NCBI GenBank assembly: GCA_963723965.1
Contig: CAVRSV010000012.1
Coordinates: 124,001-188,000 of the forward strand
Direction of reading: 5' to 3'
DNA length: 64,000 nt
Source: JARRKC01 sp963723965
Lineage (GTDB): Bacteria > Acidobacteriota > UBA6911 > RPQK01 > JAPXNP01
Below the pieces are notes generated by a model. That model saw only the letters and a program-made list of their open reading frames with translations. It did not search any database and was not told where the DNA came from. Positions 1-8,698 of the stretch are shown here, one piece after another (position 1 is the stretch's first letter; the number at the start of each line of letters is the position of its first letter). The position numbers were made by a program, and so were the translations under genes.

Positions 1-220
1 CGTGTGGTGCCGTTCCCTCGCCCATATTCAGTCGGTAGGCGTAATGAGGCACCTGCTCTCCCTTGATCGCGTAGTAGATCGAATGCAGCAACGTCGACTT
101 TCCGCTGCCGTTTTCTCCAGTGAGCATGATCAGAGGATGGGACAGGTCCACGATCATCGGCATGTGAAAGTTCAGATTCATGAACACCGGATGAGTCAGG
201 ATCTTCAGATATCTGTTCAT
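1..220 (-). CDS. P-loop ATPase, N-terminal part (cut by window edge)
   Basis: The reverse strand from an ATG at 220 encodes about 73 residues and runs off the window. A clear Walker A motif, GENGSGKST, lies about 37 residues in, preceded by a hydrophobic strand (PLIMLT) and followed by LLHSIYYAIKGEQ. This layout is typical of ABC/SMC/MutS-like ATPases in which the P-loop is near the N-terminus. The ATG follows an AGAGGG-like ribosome site in the gap shared with hisS. The partner domains are outside the window, so the family cannot be fixed; a MutS-related or RecF/SMC-like ATPase is possible. Confidence 0.6.
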   Translation of the reverse strand, partial: MNRYLKILTHPVFMNLNFHMPMIVDLSHPLIMLTGENGSGKSTLLHSIYYAIKGEQVPHYAYRLNMGEGTAPH

Positions 221-378
221 CAAGACGCCCTCTTTTCTGGTCCAGCAGGGTGATTTCCCGGCGGATCATCGCTTCAAGAAGATAACATCTTCCCGTCCTC
301 TGGCGGATGGGATGCCCCGCGCGGGAGAAGACCCGACGGGCGGAGAACCGCGCCCGCGGCCCCGGCAGGCCCGGCCCT

Positions 379-408
379 TAGACAACAGTCGAAGGGACAT
401 GCTAGAGT
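379..408 (+). promoter_or_regulatory. putative sigma-70 promoter of hisS
   Basis: TAGACA (379-384) and TAGAGT (403-408) are separated by 18 nt and lie about 30 nt before the hisS ATG. The match to TTGACA/TATAAT is partial, so this is a suggestion from sequence only. Confidence 0.35.
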
Positions 409-437
409 CACCGTTCCGACGGACGGAGACGGGAACC

Positions 438-1805
438 ATGGCGAAAGCGAACACCAATCCGGTCAGCGGCACACGCGACTTCCTCCCTCTGGAGGTATTG
501 AGGCGACACTACGTCGTCGATATCATCGAAACGACCTATCAGAGCCATGGCTTCGAGCCGCTCGAGACGCCCGCCATGGAACGTCTCGACACGCTGTTGG
601 GAAAGTACGGGGACGAGGGTGACCAGCTGATCTTCCGGGTCCTCAAACGAGGCGACAAGCTGCAACGCATCCTGCAGGAGACGCCCACTCAAAACGATCT
701 GGCCGACGCCGGCCTGCGCTACGACCTGACCGTCCCGCTGGCCCGAGTCGCTGCCCAGTACCAGACCGAGCTTCCGCGGATTTTCAAGCGTTACCAGATT
801 CAGCCGGTCTTTCGCGCCGATCGGCCTGCAAAGGGCCGTTTTCGTGAGTTCTTCCAGTGCGATCTGGACGTGGTCGGCTCTTCGAGCCTGCTGGTCGAGG
901 CGGATCTCCTGGCGGCGGGAGCGGAGGTTCTCACGCGACTCGGTTTCGAGGGGGGACGGGACTTTCGGATTCGTCTCAATCATCGGGCGCTCCTCCGTGC
1001 ACTGATGGAGGCTGCGGGGGTTCCCGCCGAGCACGAGGAGACGGCCCTGGTCGCCATCGACAAGCTGGACAAGATCGGCCGGGACGGTGTCGAGGCCGAA
1101 CTCGTCAGTCGGTCCCTGCCGTCGAATGCAATCGAACTGCTCATGAGCTGGGTCGAGCAAGCCCCGGGGGCCAACGACGCTGTATTGGCCTGGCTGGAGG
1201 AACGCGTCGGTCAACTCGAGTCGGGTCGTCGCGGCGCCACCGATCTGACCGAACTGCTTGGTTACCTTCAGGATGGCGCCGCGCGCGCCTGTGTCCAGAT
1301 CGATCCCTTCCTGGCCCGAGGGCTCAGCTACTATACGGGGCCGATCTTTGAGATCGAGTTTGCGGGATTCAGCGGATCGGCCGGAGGGGGAGGCCGATAC
1401 GACAATCTGATCGGAATCTTCAGCGGCCGCCCCGTTCCGGCCTCCGGCCTGAGCCTCGGGCTCGAGCGGATTCTGCTGATCCTGGAGGAGCGCAACCTGT
1501 TTCCGGAGCGCCTCGCAGGGCAGCCGCAGGTGCTCGTCACCCTGTTCTCGACAGAGACGATCGCACCGACCCTGCGGCTGGCAGAGGGGCTTCGCCAATC
1601 CGGTCTGCGCGTGGATGTCTACCCGGAACCGGGCAAATACGGGAAGCAGTTCAAATATGCCGAACAGCGCCAAATCCGCTTCGCCGCTCTGCTGGGACCG
1701 GCTGAGCTGGAGCGGGGCGTCGTCGCGGTACGGAACTTGACCTCCGGAGAACAGCTCGACGTTGCACCCGACGAGCTTGGCCACTGGCTCCTCGAGCGGG
1801 TGTGA
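438..1805 (+). CDS. hisS: histidine--tRNA ligase
   Basis: Class II aminoacyl-tRNA synthetase that charges tRNA-His with histidine in the cytoplasm. The 455-residue product has the N-terminal GTRDFLP motif, the class II motif 2 region around residues 112-135 (RYQIQPVFRADRPAKGRF, then FREFFQCDLDVVG), the histidine-binding stretch GLSYYTGPIFE with the glycine-rich GGGGRYDNLIG, motif 3 GLSLGLERI, and a C-terminal anticodon-binding domain. Length is normal for the longer bacterial HisRS forms. The open frame extends upstream to 312, but the ATG at 438 is chosen because family homology starts there (AKANTNPVSGTRDFLP). It is divergent from the ATPase at 1-220; the next gene begins 22 nt downstream. 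Confidence 0.95.
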   Translation: MAKANTNPVSGTRDFLPLEVLRRHYVVDIIETTYQSHGFEPLETPAMERLDTLLGKYGDEGDQLIFRVLKRGDKLQRILQETPTQNDLADAGLRYDLTVPLARVAAQYQTELPRIFKRYQIQPVFRADRPAKGRFREFFQCDLDVVGSSSLLVEADLLAAGAEVLTRLGFEGGRDFRIRLNHRALLRALMEAAGVPAEHEETALVAIDKLDKIGRDGVEAELVSRSLPSNAIELLMSWVEQAPGANDAVLAWLEERVGQLESGRRGATDLTELLGYLQDGAARACVQIDPFLARGLSYYTGPIFEIEFAGFSGSAGGGGRYDNLIGIFSGRPVPASGLSLGLERILLILEERNLFPERLAGQPQVLVTLFSTETIAPTLRLAEGLRQSGLRVDVYPEPGKYGKQFKYAEQRQIRFAALLGPAELERGVVAVRNLTSGEQLDVAPDELGHWLLERV

Positions 1806-1827
1806 CCCGGATCCGGATGCCTTGGAT

Positions 1828-3324
1828 ATGCCATATCGAATGAGATGGAACCGACGGGAGTTCCTGACCTCGGCGGGTTTTGCCCTCTCCGGCCTGGGGG
1901 TGTCCGGCCCGGCCCTGGGTCAGATCGTTCGACGACCGCCTCCGGCACGGGAGAGCTTCGTCCGCGTTCGGGGAAGGGTCCAGGCCGGGAGCATACCGGT
2001 TCCCGGCGTTTCCGTCTCCGACGGCCTGAGCGTGGCCCGCACTGACGATCGGGGCGAATTCGAACTGATCGCAGGTTCCGCTGCCTCGTTCGTGTTCATC
2101 TCATTGCCCGCCGGTTACCGCATCCCGACCCTTCCCAACGGGACCGCTCGATTCTACCGTCGACTCGAGGCCACGAGCGGCGAAGTGTCGATGCCCTTTG
2201 GGCTCGAGCGACTCGATCGATCGGACGAGAACCACGGCTTCTTCCTGCTCGCCGATCCCCAGACCGAAGACCTCGAGGAAATCCGGCTCTTTCGCGAGCA
2301 GACCATTCCCGACCTGCGCAGCCTTGCGCAAACCCTGGAGGGCGAACTGTTCGCCATCGCCTGCGGCGACCTGATGTACGACCATCTGGAGTTGTTCGGC
2401 GAATACGAGGCAGCCGTCAAACTGGCCGGTTTGCCCTTCTTCCAGGTGGTGGGCAACCACGATCTCGACCAGTCGGCCTGGGTGGACTTCTACTCCAGCC
2501 AGACATTCGAACAGCACTTCGGCCCGGCCTACTATTCCTTCGATCGGGGCTCCGTCCACTACGTCGTACTCGACGATGTGTTCTGGCACGGCGACGGCTA
2601 CATCGGATACCTGACCGAAACCCAGCTGGCCTGGCTGGCAGCGGATCTGAGTTACGTCGAGAAGGGTCGGACGGTGGTCATCCTGCTGCACATCCCTTTG
2701 TTCAACACCGGCTTCCGGCGGGCCGGCCAGGCCCGCCCTACGCCTCACAGCGTGGTCGTCAACCGCGCCGCCCTCTATGAGTTACTCGAGCCCTACCAGG
2801 TCCATGTCCTCTCCGGGCATACCCACGAGAACGAGCACGTTTTCGAAGGTGGGGTCCACGAGCATGTCCACGGAGCGGTTTGCGGCGCCTGGTGGACCGG
2901 CCCCATCTGCTACGACGGGACGCCCTGCGGCTATGGAGTCTACGAGGTGCGCGGAGAGGAGCTCCGCTGGCGCTACAAGTCGACGGGATCTCACCCGGCC
3001 GAACAGATTCGGGTCTACAGGTGGGGTGCGGACCCGGCCGCTCCCGACGAGATAGTGGCCAACGTCTGGGACTGGGATCCGGAGTGGGAGGTCAGCTGGT
3101 ACGAGAACGGCGAGCTGAAGGGCCCGATGGCCCGCAGGACCGGCTACGACCCTCTGGCCGTCCTTCTTCAGGCGGGCGATCGCCTGCCCGCCAAGCGACC
3201 CTGGGTGAACCCCCAGCCGACCGACCACCTTTTCTACGCCCCGGCACGGCGCAGCGCCGGGGAGATCCGCGTGGAGGCCAGGAACCGGTTCGGCGAGACC
3301 TTCAGCGCCGTCCTCCGGCGTTGA
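1828..3324 (+). CDS. Tat-exported calcineurin-like metallophosphoesterase
   Basis: Predicted exported phosphoesterase of about 498 residues. The N-terminus carries a twin-arginine signal (NRREFLTSAG followed by a hydrophobic stretch ending GPALGQ). After it comes a beta-sandwich-like domain (FVRVRGRVQ, then PVPGVSVSDG), as in the N-terminal domain seen in this metallophosphoesterase architecture. The catalytic core then shows metal-binding motifs ADPQTED (about residue 142), CGDLMYD, VVGNHDLD (about 209), LLHIPLF and LSGHTHENE (about 330). A C-terminal beta-rich domain follows. Substrate is unknown. Start is 1828 or the ATG at 1840; neither has a strong ribosome site. It follows hisS by 22 nt and could be co-transcribed. 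Confidence 0.88.
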   Translation: MPYRMRWNRREFLTSAGFALSGLGVSGPALGQIVRRPPPARESFVRVRGRVQAGSIPVPGVSVSDGLSVARTDDRGEFELIAGSAASFVFISLPAGYRIPTLPNGTARFYRRLEATSGEVSMPFGLERLDRSDENHGFFLLADPQTEDLEEIRLFREQTIPDLRSLAQTLEGELFAIACGDLMYDHLELFGEYEAAVKLAGLPFFQVVGNHDLDQSAWVDFYSSQTFEQHFGPAYYSFDRGSVHYVVLDDVFWHGDGYIGYLTETQLAWLAADLSYVEKGRTVVILLHIPLFNTGFRRAGQARPTPHSVVVNRAALYELLEPYQVHVLSGHTHENEHVFEGGVHEHVHGAVCGAWWTGPICYDGTPCGYGVYEVRGEELRWRYKSTGSHPAEQIRVYRWGADPAAPDEIVANVWDWDPEWEVSWYENGELKGPMARRTGYDPLAVLLQAGDRLPAKRPWVNPQPTDHLFYAPARRSAGEIRVEARNRFGETFSAVLRR

Positions 3325-3369
3325 GCGTTGCCGCTGGAGAAGGCGGAAGGAGGGCGGCCGAAGACAGGC

Positions 3370-3464
3370 AGTTCCCGGTTCCGAGTTTCCGAGTTTCGAG
3401 TTCCTGGCTCTTGGTGAGTTCCCTCGAAACTCGAAACTCGAAACCCGAAACTCGGAACCCGGAA
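3370..3464. repeat. degenerate heptanucleotide tandem repeats, inverted halves
   Basis: The left half is built of GTTCCGA/GTTTCGA-type units and the right half of about six CGAAACT/CGGAACC units in a row with period 7. The two halves are roughly reverse complements, so the RNA could fold into a long imperfect hairpin between two convergent genes. The stop codon of the AAA ATPase gene (3465-3467) abuts the repeat. It may act as a bidirectional terminator; that is inference. Confidence 0.8.
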
Positions 3465-4520
3465 CTAATCTTTCCGGGGTTTGATGCGGGCGGCCTTGAT
3501 CCGGAGCAACGCGTCGACCAGATCCTGCTGACCCAGAGAGGGGCGACGACTGCGGGCGGCGCGAAGAGCCGCATCAATCACCGCGTTCTTGATGTCGCGG
3601 CCACAAACATCCTCGATTTCGGCCAGATTGTCCACTGACACATCCGGGCCCAGCGGAAGCTCCTTGGGCAGATGGCGCTGCCAGATCAGACGCCGGTTCA
3701 CGGCGTCGGGCATGGGAAACTGAATGTGCCGCATCCGGGTTTCGAAGGCCCGATCGTAGTTTTCGACCAGGTTGGTCGAGAAAATGACCACCCCGCGATA
3801 CTGCTCCATGCAGATCAGCAGCTGACTGCGCATGGAATTGATGGCTTGCTCTGCCCCCTGCGTGACGTCGGTCAGTCGACGGGAAAGGAGGGAATCGGCT
3901 TCATCTACGAAGAGCACGGCATCGTCCCGCTCGGCGGCGAAGAAGACCGATTCGACATTCTTCGAGCCATCCCCCACGTACTTGCTCTCCACCTGCGCGT
4001 AGCTGGCCATGAGTATCGGTTTGCTGAGATAGCTGGCGACGGCATGCGCAGCCAGTGTCTTCCCCGTACCCGGATGACCGTGGAAGTTGAGGGCAGCCCG
4101 GGGAAACGGCTCGATCGAGCGCAGATTCCAGCGATCGAAGACAAGCTCCTCGAGCAGCACCAGCTCGACCGAGGACAAAAGGCTCTCGCGCACGTCATCC
4201 GGAACCACCAGGAAATCGAAATCGAACAGGGGTGTCCGGCTCACGTACTGGCGGGCCCGCTCCTCGATGGTCATCTCATCGGCACCCGACGAACCACCCG
4301 ATGCGGCCAATTCACCGTGGGGACCGAATCCGGCCGGGGCGGGAGCACCGTTCTCGTTTCCGATGTGCAGGTCGACCTTCTTCATCCCCGAACGGAAGAG
4401 AAGGTCTTTGACGGCTTCGCTGATCCGCGTCGTACACTCGTCGGCGATCTCCCGGGGGATGAACTTCGGGATCCCGCTGATCTTGATTTCCTTTTCCAGG
4501 GTCTTACTGTCCCGTCTCAT
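3465..4520 (-). CDS. AAA family ATPase
   Basis: A 351-residue single-AAA-domain ATPase. The N-terminal ~110 residues (basic start, then a Gly/Ala-rich linker) are not recognised. The AAA core has Walker A GHPGTGKT (about residue 148), a pore-loop-like ASYAQVESKYVGDGSKN segment, Walker B VLFVDEAD (about 201), sensor 1 FSTNL and an arginine-finger-like RMRH. A small helical lid ends in a basic tail. The order matches classical AAA unfoldase/remodelling proteins. The ATG at 4520 has GGGAG upstream; an open frame reaches 4676 but that stretch looks non-coding. Substrate and partners are unknown. It is divergent from the Smr gene. Confidence 0.85.
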   Translation of the reverse strand: MRRDSKTLEKEIKISGIPKFIPREIADECTTRISEAVKDLLFRSGMKKVDLHIGNENGAPAPAGFGPHGELAASGGSSGADEMTIEERARQYVSRTPLFDFDFLVVPDDVRESLLSSVELVLLEELVFDRWNLRSIEPFPRAALNFHGHPGTGKTLAAHAVASYLSKPILMASYAQVESKYVGDGSKNVESVFFAAERDDAVLFVDEADSLLSRRLTDVTQGAEQAINSMRSQLLICMEQYRGVVIFSTNLVENYDRAFETRMRHIQFPMPDAVNRRLIWQRHLPKELPLGPDVSVDNLAEIEDVCGRDIKNAVIDAALRAARSRRPSLGQQDLVDALLRIKAARIKPRKD

Positions 4521-4690
4521 GTCGGCTCCCAGTCGGCTCAATCGTGATCCAGGCAAATGAGTATACCAGCATCGCAAGCGGGCGAATCCCGGCGGGGACT
4601 GACCGATCAGGGAGGGCAGAGTCGTGGGATATACTGGAATCGCGATTCCACAACTCGATGGCTTCGAACCAGTCACCTGGGAGGGCTGTG

Positions 4691-5317
4691 ATGCGTAGAA
4701 ACTGGGTGAACCTCGAGAAACTCGAACCCGCCGATCTCAGGCACTCCAGCGAAGACCAACCGGATGAGGCGCTCTTCGAGCAGGCCATGTCCGACGTCCG
4801 GAAGCTCGAGAAGAAGAGCACGGTGCCCCGGCGAAACGGAGCACGGCGACGTCCGCAGGAGACCGATGCGGCCGACGAGGGACGGCGGCTTTTGCGCGAT
4901 TTCCTCGAGGGCCGGACTGAATTCGAGTGGTCTTTTCATCCCGGCTATCAGGAGGGCGGTCCGGAGCAGGCGAACCGTCAGCTTCTCAGGAAACTACGGC
5001 GCGGGGGATTTTCCGTGCAGGATGAGCTCGACCTCCATGGTCTGAGCCAGATCGAAGCACAGCAGCGTCTGGAAGCATTCCTGACCGGTTGCAGCCGGCG
5101 CCAGATCCGCTGTGTGCGAATCATCCACGGCAAAGGCAACAACTCACAGAATCACGAAGGAGTTCTCAAGCAGCGGATACCGATCTGGCTTTCGACCCGG
5201 CGCCTCTCGCGTCTGATCATCGCCTTCACCTCAGCGCGACCCGCTGACGGAGGCATCGGCGCCACGTACGTCCTGCTGCGCAAGCATGGCGACCACAGCG
5301 GCCCGTCTCACAAATAA
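4691..5317 (+). CDS. Smr domain protein
   Basis: A 208-residue protein with a charged N-terminal half and a C-terminal Smr domain: DELDLHGLSQIEAQ around residues 114-127, RIIHGKGN, then a conserved tail ending ATYVLLRK. In this family the DLHG and HGKG motifs form the nucleic-acid-binding or nicking core (MutS2/YdaL-like proteins). The ATG at 4691 is preceded by GGGAGGGC at a good spacing and is preferred to the further-upstream open frame. It is divergent from the AAA ATPase and convergent with fmdB. Confidence 0.88.
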   Translation: MRRNWVNLEKLEPADLRHSSEDQPDEALFEQAMSDVRKLEKKSTVPRRNGARRRPQETDAADEGRRLLRDFLEGRTEFEWSFHPGYQEGGPEQANRQLLRKLRRGGFSVQDELDLHGLSQIEAQQRLEAFLTGCSRRQIRCVRIIHGKGNNSQNHEGVLKQRIPIWLSTRRLSRLIIAFTSARPADGGIGATYVLLRKHGDHSGPSHK

Positions 5318-5350
5318 GCTGAAACCCACGGTTCCAGCAACCTAGAAGCC

Positions 5351-5536
5351 TCAAGTCGGAGAGCTCGGGCCGCAGCCGGCGCTGCGCCGACTTCCTCCCC
5401 GAACAGCGAAACTCGAAAGCTGCCGCTCGGTCTTCTCGTGCCCGCAGGAGGGACAACTCACCTTGGCCCTGTCGTTGGGCACGATCCGCTCGAACAGCCG
5501 TCCGCACTGAGGGCACTTATATTCAAATATTGGCAT
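5351..5536 (-). CDS. FmdB-like zinc ribbon protein
   Basis: A 61-residue protein starting MPIFEYKCPQCG with a second CPSCG pair: a CxxC...CxxC zinc ribbon of the FmdB/CxxC_CXXC_SSSS family. The second knuckle is followed by the usual polar tail (RQLSSFAVRG). Function in the family is unclear; a regulatory or zinc-binding role is usually proposed. It stands alone between the convergent Smr gene and the TerB-like gene. Confidence 0.85.
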   Translation of the reverse strand: MPIFEYKCPQCGRLFERIVPNDRAKVSCPSCGHEKTERQLSSFAVRGGSRRSAGCGPSSPT

Positions 5537-5690
5537 ACGTACATATTATGCCATCAAGGTGAGACGCGTTTCGAGTAAATTCCGAATTTCGGGCCCGGCT
5601 CTGCACCGGTTTTCCCGGCTCGCTATCATAGTGGGTAACGACATGCGACCTGCAGGCTCCGCCCGCAGGCCATCGACTGCGAGGCAAGTA

Positions 5691-6221
5691 ATGGGACTAT
5701 TGGACTTGTTGGGAGTCAAGATCAACCACCATGCCGATACCGGATCCGATGTCGAGAGCATCCGGCGGATCGCCCGTCAGCTGGAGGAGATGCCCGCCGA
5801 ACAGGCTCGCTACATCGCGGCCTTTGCCTATCTGCTCGGCCGCGTGGCCAATGCGGACATGAACGTCAGCCAGGCCGAATCGGACGCCATGGAGCGGATC
5901 ATCGCGGAGAAGTCGCATCTTTCCCACGATCAGGCCGTCCTGGCGGTGGAAATGGCCAAACGTCAGAACCGGCTGTTCGGCCATGTCGAGGACTTTCTGG
6001 TCACCCGTGAGTTCAACGAACTCGCAACGAGGGAACAGAAGCTGGACCTGCTCGATTGCCTGTTCGCAGTCTCGGCGGCAGACGGTGGCATCTCGACCCG
6101 CGAAGATGGAGAGATCCGACAGATTGCCAGCGAACTGCTTCTGGAGCATCGCGACTTCATCGACATCCGGACCCACTACCGCGATTTCCTGGATGTACTC
6201 AAACATCCTGAGGAGGAATGA
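5691..6221 (+). CDS. TerB-like protein
   Basis: A 176-residue, largely helical protein. Two repeat-like acidic segments, AYLLGRVANADMNVSQAE and LFAVSAADGGISTREDGEI, match the TerB fold, in which the aspartates coordinate metal. TerB-domain proteins occur in tellurite-resistance and membrane-stress systems, but single-domain copies like this are of unknown role. The ATG at 5691 is chosen because the protein fold begins there (MGLLDLLG); upstream in-frame sequence looks non-coding. It is convergent with rimI (21-nt gap). Confidence 0.75.
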   Translation: MGLLDLLGVKINHHADTGSDVESIRRIARQLEEMPAEQARYIAAFAYLLGRVANADMNVSQAESDAMERIIAEKSHLSHDQAVLAVEMAKRQNRLFGHVEDFLVTREFNELATREQKLDLLDCLFAVSAADGGISTREDGEIRQIASELLLEHRDFIDIRTHYRDFLDVLKHPEEE

Positions 6222-6242
6222 CCGGATCCGCTCCGCCACGGT

Positions 6243-6704
6243 TCAGGCCAGCGGTTTCCACATCACCAGGGAGTCTTCCTCCGGGTTGGAGTAGTACCGG
6301 GCCCTGCGGCCCCTCGGCTCGAAACCGATTTCACGGTAGAGTCGGATGGCATTCACGTTCGATTCCCTGACGTCCAGGACCGCCCAAGAGGCTCCCGCCC
6401 GTGCCCCCTCCTCCATGGCGAACTGCAGCATGCAGCGGCCGAGCCCCCGCCGGCGATCCGATTGCCGGACGGCGAGATTGGCGATGACGACCTGATCCGA
6501 GTCGAGCCAGCTGATCACGTAGCCGACGACGACTCGCTCGATCCGGGCCACGTAAGCGAAGGCACTGTGATCGGAGAGCATGGACCGGAACACGTTCTTC
6601 GGCCAGGGTGAGCTGAAACACTCCTTCTCGATCCGGTGAACCTCGTCCAGGTCCTCCCAACGCATCCGCTCCAGCCTGCAGTCGAGTTCCGCTTGGTTCG
6701 CCAT
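6243..6704 (-). CDS. rimI: ribosomal protein S18 alanine N-acetyltransferase
   Basis: A 153-residue GNAT acetyltransferase. The acetyl-CoA-binding signature is visible (NLAVRQSDRRRGLGRCMLQ), as are the RimI-type stretches IEKECFSSPWP near the N-terminus, LDVRESNVNAIRLYREIGF and the C-terminal YYSNPEEDSLVM. RimI acetylates the N-terminal alanine of S18. rimI often neighbours tsaB/tsaE elsewhere but not here. It runs in the same direction as hemH, 30 nt downstream of it, so the two may form an operon. Confidence 0.88.
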   Translation of the reverse strand: MANQAELDCRLERMRWEDLDEVHRIEKECFSSPWPKNVFRSMLSDHSAFAYVARIERVVVGYVISWLDSDQVVIANLAVRQSDRRRGLGRCMLQFAMEEGARAGASWAVLDVRESNVNAIRLYREIGFEPRGRRARYYSNPEEDSLVMWKPLA

Positions 6705-6734
6705 GAAGCGTCTTTCAGAGAGTCCCGCCCAGGC

Positions 6735-7739
6735 TCAGACGGCCGGACAGCAGTCAGTCGGGCAGTAATCGTGACTGGGGCCGTGAGTTCCCAGATAGCG
6801 CCGGATCGGACTCTGGTTCATCCGTTCGAGGATCAGTTCGCGGATCATGGCGACGAATTCCGGATGCGTCCCGGGCGTGGCGGATCGAACCAGATTCAAC
6901 CCGCTAGCGTCGCACTGCTTCTTGAGCTCTGTGTCGAGGTCGTAGATCACCTCCATGTGATCCGAAATGAAGCCGATGGGAGAGACAACGGCGCTCGAAT
7001 GACCCTGTTCCCGCAGTCCCGCCAGCAACTCGCCGACGTCGGGTTCGAGCCAGGGCTGGTGAGGGGGCCCGCTGCGGCTCTGAAAGGCCAACTGCCACGT
7101 CCGATGGCCTACCGCCTCCCCGACCAGGCGGGCGGTTTCACGCAACTGCTCCTCGTAGCGGCAGGTTTCGGCCATCGCAACGGGAATGCTGTGGGCTGAG
7201 AAGACGAGTGGTGTCACGGAGCGTTCCGCGTCGGGGATCCGTTCGAACGCCTGTCGCAGGTGATCCGCGTTGGCATTGATGAAGCCCGGGTGGTTGTAGA
7301 ACACACGCAGCTTGTCGATCCGAGGTGCTCTCGAACCGACCGACGAGCGCGCTTTGAGGATGTCCTCCCGATATTGCCGGCATCCGGAATAGCTGCTGTA
7401 GGCGGAAGTGACGAAGGCCAGTGCTCGCCGGACTCCGTCTTCGGCCATGCGACGGACCGTGTCGTTGACGAAGGGATGCCAGTTCCGATTTCCCCAGTAG
7501 ATGGGAAGACGTGGTCCCCGCTGTTCCAGTTCGGCCTTGAGAGCAGCAATCAGGTGGCGGTTCTGCTGATTGATGGGGCTCACGCCACCGAAGTCATAGT
7601 AGTGCTCGGCCACCTCTGCCACACGCCGGCGCGGGACGTCCCGACCACGCAGAACGTTTTCGAGGAACGGCATGACTTCATCGCGACTCTCGGGGCCGCC
7701 GAAAGACATCACCAACAGCGCATCGTAGGGCTGACTCAT
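6735..7739 (-). CDS. hemH: ferrochelatase (protoporphyrin or coproporphyrin type)
   Basis: A 334-residue ferrochelatase that inserts Fe2+ into a porphyrin in the last steps of heme synthesis. Family features: LLVMSFGGPESRDEV at the N-terminus, the catalytic histidine in FSAHSIP (about residue 181), and the acidic GFISDHMEVIYDLD segment. The C-terminus ends with three cysteines (DYCPTDCCPAV), reminiscent of the C-terminal [2Fe-2S] ligands found in some ferrochelatases. The sequence leaves open whether the substrate is protoporphyrin IX or coproporphyrin III. The ATG at 7739 has GGGAG upstream. The heme A synthase gene lies about 1.8 kb away on the other strand. Confidence 0.9.
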   Translation of the reverse strand: MSQPYDALLVMSFGGPESRDEVMPFLENVLRGRDVPRRRVAEVAEHYYDFGGVSPINQQNRHLIAALKAELEQRGPRLPIYWGNRNWHPFVNDTVRRMAEDGVRRALAFVTSAYSSYSGCRQYREDILKARSSVGSRAPRIDKLRVFYNHPGFINANADHLRQAFERIPDAERSVTPLVFSAHSIPVAMAETCRYEEQLRETARLVGEAVGHRTWQLAFQSRSGPPHQPWLEPDVGELLAGLREQGHSSAVVSPIGFISDHMEVIYDLDTELKKQCDASGLNLVRSATPGTHPEFVAMIRELILERMNQSPIRRYLGTHGPSHDYCPTDCCPAV

Positions 7740-7951
7740 GCTCTGCTCCCAGGGCTCCGGTACGAAATGACACACGCCCGCAAACGCCCCCAGTATACTG
7801 CACCGCCCGCCCAAGGCCCGGAACTTCGATCGCTGCCGCGACGGGCGGACGCCCGCTGATGCCCGCTGACGCGCAAATGCGTTACAATCGCGGATTCGGC
7901 CGCTTCCAGCGGGCCACTAGGGCTCCCAACGACCAGATGGATTGACAGGTG

Positions 7952-8662
7952 ATGCAGGTTAGAGTAAATGATTCCCCGACCATGCCGGACTACGACCAGG
8001 AAAAGAGATGGGCTGCCGAATACAGCGTGCGCTTCATCGAGGACGGAATGGCGGTCGGCCTCGGCTCCGGTTCCACTGCCTCCCATTTCATCCGGTCACT
8101 GGGAGACCGCGTTCGCAATGGCCTCCGCATCCGGGCCATTCCGACCTCGGAGAGAAGCGGTGAACTGGCCCGGAAATCCGGAATCGAACTGACCGACTTC
8201 GGCCGGATCGACCAGCTCGACGTGACCGTCGACGGCGCGGACGAGATCGATCCGGACTTGAATCTCATCAAGGGCGGCGGCGGTGCCCTGTTGAGGGAAA
8301 AGATAGTCGCCTCGGCGACGCGGCGGCTGATCATTATCGGGGACTCCCGCAAACGTGTGGCGACACTGGGAGCGTTTCCCCTCCCCATCGAAGTCATTCC
8401 TTTCGCCTGTGACTTGGTCACGCGGCGCATCCGCCAGCTGTGTCCAAACGTCGCTCTACGAACCGACCCAACGGGGCAGCCCTTCCAGACGGTGGAGGGA
8501 AACTTTATCCTCGACGGCAGTTTTGGGACAATTGAGGATCTGGAAGGTCTGGCTCGGCGACTCGACAGCATGCCCGGAGTGGTCGAGCATGGTCTCTTCC
8601 TCCAGATGGCTTCGACGGTAGTCATCGCTCGCGGCGAGGACATCGAGGTCGAACAACGTTGA
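7952..8662 (+). CDS. rpiA: ribose-5-phosphate isomerase A
   Basis: A 236-residue RpiA that interconverts ribose-5-phosphate and ribulose-5-phosphate in the pentose phosphate pathway. Diagnostic motifs are VGLGSGSTA, the active-site loop DVTVDGADEID, the KGGGGALLREK phosphate/catalytic segment and the later GNFILDGSFG. Start is ambiguous: GTG 7949, ATG 7952 or ATG 7982; conserved sequence begins close to 7982 (MPDYDQEKRWAAEY). A TACAAT hexamer at 7883-7888 could be the -10 box. It is divergent from hemH and is followed by the rhomboid gene 36 nt downstream. Confidence 0.92.
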   Translation: MQVRVNDSPTMPDYDQEKRWAAEYSVRFIEDGMAVGLGSGSTASHFIRSLGDRVRNGLRIRAIPTSERSGELARKSGIELTDFGRIDQLDVTVDGADEIDPDLNLIKGGGGALLREKIVASATRRLIIIGDSRKRVATLGAFPLPIEVIPFACDLVTRRIRQLCPNVALRTDPTGQPFQTVEGNFILDGSFGTIEDLEGLARRLDSMPGVVEHGLFLQMASTVVIARGEDIEVEQR

Positions 8663-8698
8663 CGGCCCCCCGTCCCCAATCGAGACCATGAGTCAATC

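Noticed and set aside
408..1784. Long open frame antisense to hisS
   Set aside because: Mirror of the hisS codon bias; no domain or start signal.
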